Shown here piece by piece: positions 56,382-64,000 of a stretch of DNA of 64,000 nucleotides (its first letter is position 1; each line of letters starts with the position of its first letter). Position numbers and translations under genes: made by a program. The DNA is from Halichondria panicea (taxonomy: Eukaryota > Porifera > Demospongiae > Suberitida > Halichondriidae). The DNA lies in NCBI RefSeq assembly GCF_963675165.1, contig NC_087382.1, positions 5,433,963-5,497,962 of the forward strand. Direction: 5' to 3'. Below the pieces are notes generated by a model. The model did no database searches. It was not told the origin of the DNA and saw only the letters and a list, made by a program, of their open reading frames with translations.

Positions 56382-57561
56382 ATGAGACAAACTAACTCTA
56401 TACGAACGAAGGCAGCCCTCTGGTATCAAAAAATGGCTGCTAGTGCAAGTACATGTACAAAGCATTCCAACAAAGCATTTCTCTTCTTTTACCCCCCTGG
56501 TCTTCGCTACCACAGGTGGCCTTGGCCCAGCAGCTGGAGCCTTCTACAAACGCCTGGCCAGCATGCTCTCGGACAAATGGAAGCAACCATACAGCACCAC
56601 CATTGGCTGGCTAAGATGTAGAATATCATTCTCACTACTCAGATCCTCTATCATGTGTCTGAGAGGTGCCAAATCTTCGAAGTCATCCTTCAACGACCAT
56701 CTAGCTGCTTCCCGCGTGGACCTCACCATTGCGGACTCCAACCTCTCTGCATGTCTGAACTCTGAATAATTATAGCTTCACATTACCTTGCCTTATTCAT
56801 TTCTCAGCCTCACAATAATATTTCAATACATGTTTAAAAAAAACAGAGCATTTCTCGTTTTGGTCTGGAGTATGCTGCATGTTTAGTGTCTCATGTATTC
56901 CTTCAACGACCTGATGTCAATTTTGAAATGGCTAGATCTAGATGCTATCCCTATAATTGCGTTTGGTTGTTTGGAACTGTTTTCTCAGGATGGCTAGTTG
57001 ACCCTAAGCTGGGGAACTATATAGATCTATATAGAGTAATTGTTAATTGTTCCTCCTCCAATATTTGTTTTCTAGTGCCATACTAATTCCTGACATTGCT
57101 CATTAATTGAGCTTGTTTCTAATTCTGGAACCAGTCTACTACTATATCACAGTGATTTAGGCAGTCCATTATATCATAGATATACATGTAGTAGAGGGAT
57201 ATAATCTACTATCTATGATTATAATTTTCATTGACATAATTATTACATTCGGTTTCTCAAAGTTTGCTCACAATGTTACTTGCTATATAGTACCATGTGC
57301 AGCTATAGATATATAGTTTGTGCTCAGGCTCCATACAACATGAGAGGAGTGCATGTTTGGAGGGTGCATGGCACTTGCGCTGATGTCACCTTCAATTATC
57401 AGCTCTTCTTTTCTATTGAACATCACTATAATCATTATATGGGATTAAAGCCGCTGTCAGTCTGCTTGGCTTCATCCTGTACTTGTCTCCTGGCTCGCTG
57501 GTACAAGAGGAGACTTTGAGATGAGGACACAAGCTTTGTGGAGGAGCTCTATATGATCTGA
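56382..57561 (+). pseudogene. transporter pseudogene, beta class, with retrotransposon fragment
   Basis: Nearly the same as the copy at 39307, one module earlier, including the internal deletion and the short palindromic insertion near 57173-57222. Differences are few, for example GGTATCAAAAAATGG in the leader. Confidence 0.9.
56484..56843 (+). mobile_element. 5'-truncated non-LTR retrotransposon fragment
   Basis: Same insertion as at 39409, with its frame open over 108 codons (56443-56769) and a slightly shorter A-run. The preserved frame reflects recent duplication rather than demonstrated function. Confidence 0.82.
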
Positions 57562-57834
57562 CACGTTTTTTTATCATCTGCATGTCTGTCAATCATGCAT
57601 GTATGTCGTAGAATGTAAATGTGTTACTACATGATACAAAAATATTATTTTTCATTTGTTGTGTTTCCACACATAATTATTTTCATCAGTAGATCTCTAT
57701 ATACAGTCATGCAATTTGTCAATGGACACCTCTGATAATAATTAGCTTGTCTGTGTTAACGATCGATTGTATGTACGAATCTGAAACTAAACTTCTAATA
57801 GCAACATGATTCCTTTGAAGTTCCACTATAATTA

Positions 57835-58977
57835 AGTAGAGATGTCAGACCGGAAGTAGTGCGTGGGCGTATTTTCGTACAGTAGGTAAAAACCGGACCA
57901 GAAAGTGAGTGAACAAGAAGGGCTTTCCGCAAGCCCTGGAAGAGTCTAGCAAACAACAGCTGTTCCCAAGGGTAAAAAATAGCGTAGAATTTGATTTTTA
58001 TAACAGTTTTTATGATTTTAGCATTTGATGCTTGTTCTGTGTGTGATTTTTTCTCAAAGGTGATCATCATTTTCTCAACCAAACATGAAAATGAACAAAA
58101 ACACAAGTGAGCATGTCTTTTATCTCTAACTCTCTCCAGATTATGCAAAAAGTTGCTACAATAAGCTTTTATTTCTTGCGGAATCACATATTGCATGGAT
58201 AGATGGGTGGAGTTGAGAATAGAAATGCAGTAAAATCAAGCCAAGTGTACCAATTGCTGTATTTATTTCTTAAAAGTTCTTAGAAGTTACTGAAAGTAAT
58301 TATTGAAAGCCTCTGTTGAAAAGAAACAAGAAAGATTGGAGAGAATTCCAGGGACAACAATGTAATCTACCAAAATTATTAAATTGCAAGAACTGATTCA
58401 ATTTGCACACAAAACAACACAAGAGTAATCTACTGTATTAATTAGAAGCTGTCAACAGAGTGTATCATAGATTTATAGTTGTATGGCCTTAAATCTACAT
58501 CACACTAATAACGAATTATTTAGACCAAATGAAATTGACAGCTTTTAATTAAAGATCAAGAAACAGATACAAGCGTAGGTGGACATTGATGAGAGTTCTG
58601 AAACATGATACCATATACTGTACGAAATAAAAGATAGCATGGTTACTTTAAATCCAAAAGAACTCTCTGAAGTAGGAGACATCATACCATTATAGGGACA
58701 TCATAAAGTGAATCGAGGCTACAGATATGCTAACTTTAAGATCATTTCCGGTATTAACAACAATTTCATAAGTCCCGCCCAAGTACATTAAAATGCGGTA
58801 AATTTTTGTACGAATTTTTTCCTAACTATAGTGTTCTTCAAAACACTGTATCTCTGCATTTGCTTGACCAAATCCAGTGCAGTAAAGTTTTTCTGGTTTG
58901 CCTGGAGTGTTCAAAAGAGATAGTAATACATAGGAGTTAGAAATAGCAAAAATGGAAATCGGTCTGACATCACTATT
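57835..58977. mobile_element. 1.1-kb TIR DNA transposon, copy B (without nested MITE)
   Basis: Same element as at 40767 in the same context, ending CGGTCTGACATCACTATT. The absence of the MITE at CCTAACTATAGTG dates that MITE insertion after the module duplication. No recognised transposase. Confidence 0.8.
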
Positions 58978-59084
58978 ATAAGAACCACACAGTATAGTTA
59001 CAAATCATTGCAATACTAGATTTTGCTCTCCTATAGTTTCAACAATAGTGTTGGCAGCCATCCCTACATGTGTGTGCATCTGTT

Positions 59085-60627
59085 ATGAGACAAACTAACT
59101 CTACGAGCGAAGGCAGCCCTCTGGTATCAAGGAATGGCTGTTGCAAGTACAGAGTGAGGTGGTTTTATTCCAAAGGAGCATTTCTCGTTCTGGTCTGGAT
59201 TATGCTGTTGACTATAGCCTGTATATCAGTGTCCCATATATTTCGTAACGTCAATTTTGTAATTTCAAAATGGCTATTTGCTATTCCTATTGTGTTTTGT
59301 TTGTTGGGAGCTGTTTTCTCAGGATGGCTAGCCGACGCTAAGCTGGGGAACTACAGAGTGATGAAATACAGTTTTGTACTGTTGTTTCTTACAACTTTGC
59401 TTTCTAGTGTCATCACCCTACTTCCTGGCATTGCTCATTACGTGTATGTTGTGAGTGTCGTGTACTGCATAGGTGGGAGTATCTCTATAGTAGCTGTGGT
59501 AGCATGCTTTGTTACCTTATTACAGCTTGGCCTGGATCAGATGCCTGATGCTTCATCTTCCAATATCACTAGTTTTATTGCCTGGTTTATATTCAGTATC
59601 TATGCTGGTGTTTGGATCCCGAACGTTTCCAATACCCATTATATTTGGTACTTTGTGTAGCAGTCAAATACCATACTGGGTTGTCCAACTTTACAGTTTG
59701 CTGCCACCTTTGTGTATGAGTGCTGTTCTTATTCTTGACTTCCTCCTAGCTAAGAAATGGCTTATAATTGAGCCAAAGTCACCTCAGTCTCTAACAACCA
59801 TCTACCGTGTTCTCAAGTTTGCAGCCAAGCACAAGGCTCCCCTCAATCGCAGTGCTCTCACATATTGGGAGGAAAACGTACCTTCGAGAATGGACCTGGG
59901 AAAGTCAAGATATGGTGGACCATTCACTACAGAGCAAGTTGAAGATGTGAAGACCATCCTACGTTTGTTACCCCTCTGCTTAACACTATGGCTTCTTGGG
60001 TGCTCACTTGCAATATTCCATCCACCACATGAAACATTGTATCTCCCCGATATGAACAGTTATGTTTCAGAGCTTCTGGCCTTAATCACATACAACTCTT
60101 GGTGGTGTGGTATGGTTTGGACGGTCTTTTATGAATTTATTCTATACCCTGTGATTCGTAATAGGCTTCCCAGTATTCTTAGAAAAATCGGAATCATTTC
60201 TTTCTTAATCACGGCTCTCAACATTGTGCTTGTAATTCTAGGACTAGTCCACTACTATCACAGTGATTTAATGGAAGTTCATTATGTCATTGTGATATTA
60301 TATTCAGTTTCTCAAGGTTTGCTCACAATGTTGCTTGCTAGTGCCATGCTGCAGTTAGTTTGTGCTCAGGCTCCATACAACATGAGAGGAGTGTTTGGTG
60401 GGTGTATAACATTTGCGTTGATGTCACCTTCGATTATCAGCCATTCTTTTCCATTGAAATTCACATTAAGAATATTATATGGGATTAAAGCCGCTGTCAG
60501 TCTGCTTGGATTCATCGTGTACTGCCTCCTGGCTCGCTGGTACAAGAGGAGAGTTAGAGACGAAGACTACAATGTACAAGCTGTTGTGGAGGAGGTGTAT
60601 GATCGATACTTGTCAGCTCAACATTGA
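59085..60627 (+). pseudogene. type II transporter with a 2-bp deletion
   Basis: Counterpart of the 42293 gene, with the same short FRNVNFVI segment. In the TM5-6 loop CCAATTTGCCCATT has become CCAATACCCATT, which shifts the frame and gives a stop at 59658-59660. The remaining frame (59509-60627) is open to SAQH with all later motifs intact. No second lesion is seen, so the break is young or an assembly artefact. Confidence 0.82.
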
Positions 60628-61492
60628 CTAAATTTTGTTCTGTTACGACTGCATGATACGTTTTATCCTCTGTCTTTTTGTCGATCATACATCTTCAGAA
60701 CAATTATACGTAAATGAGTGAACTATATACATGTAGCATTGTGTTTGGCTGTGTTGGTATGTGTACTGGCGTGGTGTGTTGTGATCTATCTTGATCTACC
60801 CTGTTCTATCCTGATGTGTTTTGTTATGTATTTATCACACTATTGTTGTGTCATCACTTTTGTTATGATTATCATGCACCTTTCGTTTCTGGATTGTTCT
60901 GGACTATTCTCGATTATTCTCTTATTCTCGATCAGCCCCCTGGGACTTGACTCTTATAAATAGCATTACCTTTTTCAATTGTTGTTGTTGCTGATACCAT
61001 GTACTTATTGTGAATTTACTTACGAAGTAAAAAATATTTATTGGCAGTCAATCTCTGAACTTGAAACAATAGCAATAAATAGTCTAGCCTGTCTAGCTAT
61101 AATCTTTTGCATGGTTGCAAGAAGAATCTAACAGGCTGTTTTGCACACATAATTAGCTCTAATACAGTCATGCAATTTATCATTGGACACCTTTGATTAT
61201 CTTTGAGCTTGTATTAACGATCAATGCATGTACAAATACTGAAACTACGCTCATAGCAACATGATTATTATGGCCATTTGGGAGAAATCTGTTGAAGTTC
61301 CACCATGCACTATAACTATGTTGACTTATTGTACGAACCACTCCATGCATGGGCACTGTATGAATAGATTCACTCGGGTGTGTCTCTGAGCACTGGATAT
61401 GATGAATAGATTCACTCAGGATTGTTGCCACCAATAGATATTGCTCGCAACTGTCCCTATAATTAGATATACTGTGTGTGTGTGTGTCTGTT
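60628..61492 (+). other. 3' flank of type II transporter
   Basis: Standard flank with the repeated hydrophobic small frame (60718-60963), the empty site of the Ty3/gypsy element near 61419, and a GT microsatellite. No gene recognised. Confidence 0.6.
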
Positions 61493-62592
61493 ATGAGACA
61501 AATTAACTCTATACGAACAAAGGCAGCCCTCTGGTATCAAGGAATGGCTGCTAGTGCAAGTACATGTACAAAGCTATTCCAACAAAGCATTTCTCTTCTT
61601 TTACCCCCCTGGTCTTCGCTACCACACGTGGCCTTGGCCCAGCAGCTACATCCTTCTACAAATGCCTGGCCAGCATGCTCTCGAACAAATGGAAGCAACC
61701 ATACAGCACCATGCACCATTGGCTGGCTAAGATCATTCTCACTACTCAGATCCTCTATCATGTGTCTGAGAGGTGCCAAATCTTCGAAGTCATCCTTCAA
61801 CGGCCATCTATAGCTGCTTCCGTGGACCTCACCATTGCGGACTCCAACCTCTCTGTCTGAACTCTGAATAATTATAGCTTCACATTACCTTGCCTTATCC
61901 ATTTCTCAGCCTCCGTCACTCGAAATTATTCAATACATGTTAAAAAAAAAAACAGAGCATTTCTCGTTGGGGGCTGGAGTATGCTGTTTGATCAGTTAGT
62001 GTCTCATGTATTTCGTCAACGACCTGATGTCATTTTGAAATGGCTAGATCTAGATGCTATCCCATAATTGCGTTTGGTTTTTTGGAGCTGTTTTCTCAGG
62101 ATGGCTAGTTGACGCTAAGCTGGGGAACTATATAGAGTAGTGTTGTTCCTCCAGTATTTGTTTTCTAGTGCCACACTATAGTTCCTGACATTGCTCATTA
62201 CTTGAGCTTGTTTCTAATTCTGGAACCAGTCTACTACTATATATCACAGTGATTTAGGCAGTCCATTATAATTGAAATATTACATTCGGTTTCTCAAAGT
62301 TTGCTCACAATGTTACTTGCTAGTATCATGTGCAGCTATAGTTTGTGCTCAGGCTCCATACAACATGAGAGGAGTGTTTGGTGGGTGTATGGCACTTGTG
62401 TTGATGTCACCTTCAATTATCAGCTCTTCTTTTCTATTGAACATCACTATTATAATTAAGATTAAAGCCGATCTGTCAGTCTGCTTGGCTTCATCCTGTA
62501 GATCTACTTGTCTCCTGGCTTACTGGTACAAGAGGAGAGCTTGAGATGAGATGAGGACACAAACTTTTGGAGGAAGTCTATATAATCTGTTA
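61493..62592 (+). pseudogene. transporter pseudogene, alpha class, with retrotransposon fragment
   Basis: Counterpart of 4468 and 44691. Unlike those, its late segment encodes IVCAQAPYNMRGVFGGCMAL in one frame. It therefore keeps TM10-11 better, or has been corrected by a functional gene. The TM3-TM9 part is missing as in the others. Confidence 0.87.
61596..61952 (+). mobile_element. 5'-truncated non-LTR retrotransposon fragment
   Basis: Same insertion as in the four other pseudogenes, ending in an A-run before CAGAGCATTTCTC. It shares the alpha-class deletion after GGCTGGCTAAG. Confidence 0.78.
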
Positions 62593-62964
62593 TATAGACA
62601 CTTTTTTTCATCTGCATGTCTGTCAATCATGCATGTCGTAAAATGTAAATGTGTTACTACATGATGTAATAATTATTGTTGTATTTCTACACATAATTAC
62701 TTTCATCTCTCTATACACAGTCATACAATTTGTCAATGGACACCTCTGATAATAATTATGTATTAACAATCGATTGCATGTACGAATACTGAAACTAAAC
62801 TTCTAATAGCAACATGATTCCTTTGAAGTTCCACTATAATTATATATTTGTCTTTATAAGAACCACACATGCAGTAGTTACAAGTTTCACTCATTGCAAC
62901 AAATAGATTTTGCTCTCCTATAGTTACAACAATAGTGTTTGCCATCCCTACATGTGCATCAGTT
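62593..62964 (+). other. spacer before type I transporter
   Basis: It matches 5551-5925 and 45791-46185 with several small deletions. No gene was recognised. Confidence 0.55.
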
Positions 62965-64000
62965 ATGAGACAAACTAACTCTACGAGCGGAGGCAGCCCT
63001 CTGGTATCAAAGAATGGCTGGTGCAAGTACAGAGTGAGGTGGTTCTATTCCAAAGGAGCATTTCTCGTTCTGGTCTGGGTTATGCTGTTGACTATAGCCT
63101 GTATATCAGTGTACCATGTTTTCCATCAACAACCTTATGTCAATTCTGTAATTTTGAAATGGCTACTTGCTATCCCATCTGTGTTTGGTTTGTTCGGAAC
63201 TGTTTTCTCAGGATGGTTAGCTGACGCTAAGCTTGGGAACTACAGAGTGATGAAATACAGTTTTGTGCTGTTATTTTTTACAAGTTTGTTTTCTAGTGCC
63301 GTCACCCTAGTTCCTGGTATTGCTCATTACGTATATGTTGTGAGTGTCATGTACTGCATAGGTGGGAGTCTCTCTATAGTAGCTGTGGTAGCATGCTATG
63401 TTACTTTACTACAACTTGGCCTGGATCAGATGCCTGATGCTTCATCTTCCAATATCACTAGTTTTATTGCCTGGTTTGCATTCAGTATCTATGCTGGTGT
63501 TTGGATTCCTTATGTTGTCGATTTGCCCATTATATCTGGTACTTTGTGTAGCAGTCAAATACCATACTGGGTTGTCCAACTTTACAGTTTACTGCCACCT
63601 TTGTGTGTGAGTGCTGTTCTTATTCTTGACTTTCTCCTAGCTAAGAAATGGCTTATAATTGAGCCAAAGTCACCTCAGTCCCTCAAAACCATCTACCGTG
63701 TTCTCAAGTTTGCAGCCAAGCACAAGGCTCCCCTCAATCGCAGTGCTCTCACATACTGGGAGGAAAACGTACCTTCAAGAATGGACCTGGGAAAGTCAAG
63801 ATATGGTGGACCATTCACTACGGAGCAAGTTGAAGATGTGAAGACCATCCTACGTTTGTTACCCCTCTGCTTAACGCTATGGCTTCTTGGGTGCTCACTT
63901 GCAATATTCCATCCGCTAAACCATGCTTATAGTGTTTATCCTCCAGATTGGAATTGTTATGTTTCAAGGCTTCTGTCTTTGTTCACATATCACAATTTGT
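62965..64000 (+). CDS. type I POT-like transporter, 5' part, runs off the window
   Basis: The frame is open for 345 codons from MRQTNSTSGG to the TM8 start (LFTYHNL), with TGG at the codon that is TGA in the 5926 copy. It carries the type I marks VYHVFHQQPYVNS and NHAYSVYPPDWNCY. LKWLLAIPSVFG and LLFFTSLFSS are specific changes in TM2 and TM3. Whether the 3' part is intact cannot be judged. Confidence 0.83.
   Translation, partial: MRQTNSTSGGSPLVSKNGWCKYRVRWFYSKGAFLVLVWVMLLTIACISVYHVFHQQPYVNSVILKWLLAIPSVFGLFGTVFSGWLADAKLGNYRVMKYSFVLLFFTSLFSSAVTLVPGIAHYVYVVSVMYCIGGSLSIVAVVACYVTLLQLGLDQMPDASSSNITSFIAWFAFSIYAGVWIPYVVDLPIISGTLCSSQIPYWVVQLYSLLPPLCVSAVLILDFLLAKKWLIIEPKSPQSLKTIYRVLKFAAKHKAPLNRSALTYWEENVPSRMDLGKSRYGGPFTTEQVEDVKTILRLLPLCLTLWLLGCSLAIFHPLNHAYSVYPPDWNCYVSRLLSLFTYHNL

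Noticed and set aside
1-64000. tRNA, rRNA or snRNA genes
   Set aside because: None was recognised by eye; a covariance-model scan would be needed to exclude them.

Overview
This is eukaryotic, metazoan-type DNA: AT-rich, with GT-AG introns, microsatellites and many transposable-element copies. It carries the 3' exons of DNAJC13/RME-8, an endosomal J-protein of animals and other eukaryotes. It also holds a large tandem family of 12-helix membrane proteins with POT/PTR (SLC15-like) features, and a decayed gene for a beta-helix repeat, multi-pass membrane protein. I infer a non-bilaterian animal, most plausibly a demosponge such as Amphimedon. That rests on family resemblance from memory, not on a search.

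Layout. The window is a head-to-tail array with about five iterations of one ancestral module: type II transporter, transporter pseudogene carrying a retrotransposon fragment, a TIR element, second type II transporter, second retro-interrupted pseudogene, type I transporter, a short decayed transporter piece, and the 3' end of DNAJC13. Iteration 1 (1-22.5 kb) keeps only the right half of the module, is interrupted by a Ty3/gypsy element (78-4404), and has the beta-helix pseudogene (8673-12951) and the longest DNAJC13 segment (13327-20105). An older transporter copy lies antisense in a DNAJC13 intron (14142-15689). Iteration 2 (22.5-27.6 kb) is collapsed: its transporter is a type II/type I hybrid. 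Iteration 3 (27.6-36.5 kb) has one intact transporter, a 1,325-bp tandem duplication of its tail, and a direct fusion of a transporter start to a DNAJC13 intron. Iterations 4 (36.5-53.5 kb) and 5 (53.5 kb to window end) are full modules about 17.1 kb apart.

Transporters with intact frames are at 27926, 36845, 42293, 46186 and 53925, plus one open to the window end (62965). Copies at 5926, 14142, 22897 and 59085 are broken by a stop or small indels, and the rest are old fragments. The proteins share an MFS-type GWLADAKLGNY loop, a nearly invariant central cytosolic loop and a TM10 QAPxxM motif. They lack a recognisable ExxERFxYYG proton-coupling motif, so their substrate and mechanism are open. 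Three of the four DNAJC13 segments carry frame-destroying changes. The first is readable but has lost one splice acceptor and has no upstream exons in this window.

Transposable elements act as time markers because paralogous modules supply their empty sites. Several TIR elements with clear target-site duplications are present in one module and absent from its sister. None of the repeated small ORFs in the flanks shows convincing coding constraint.
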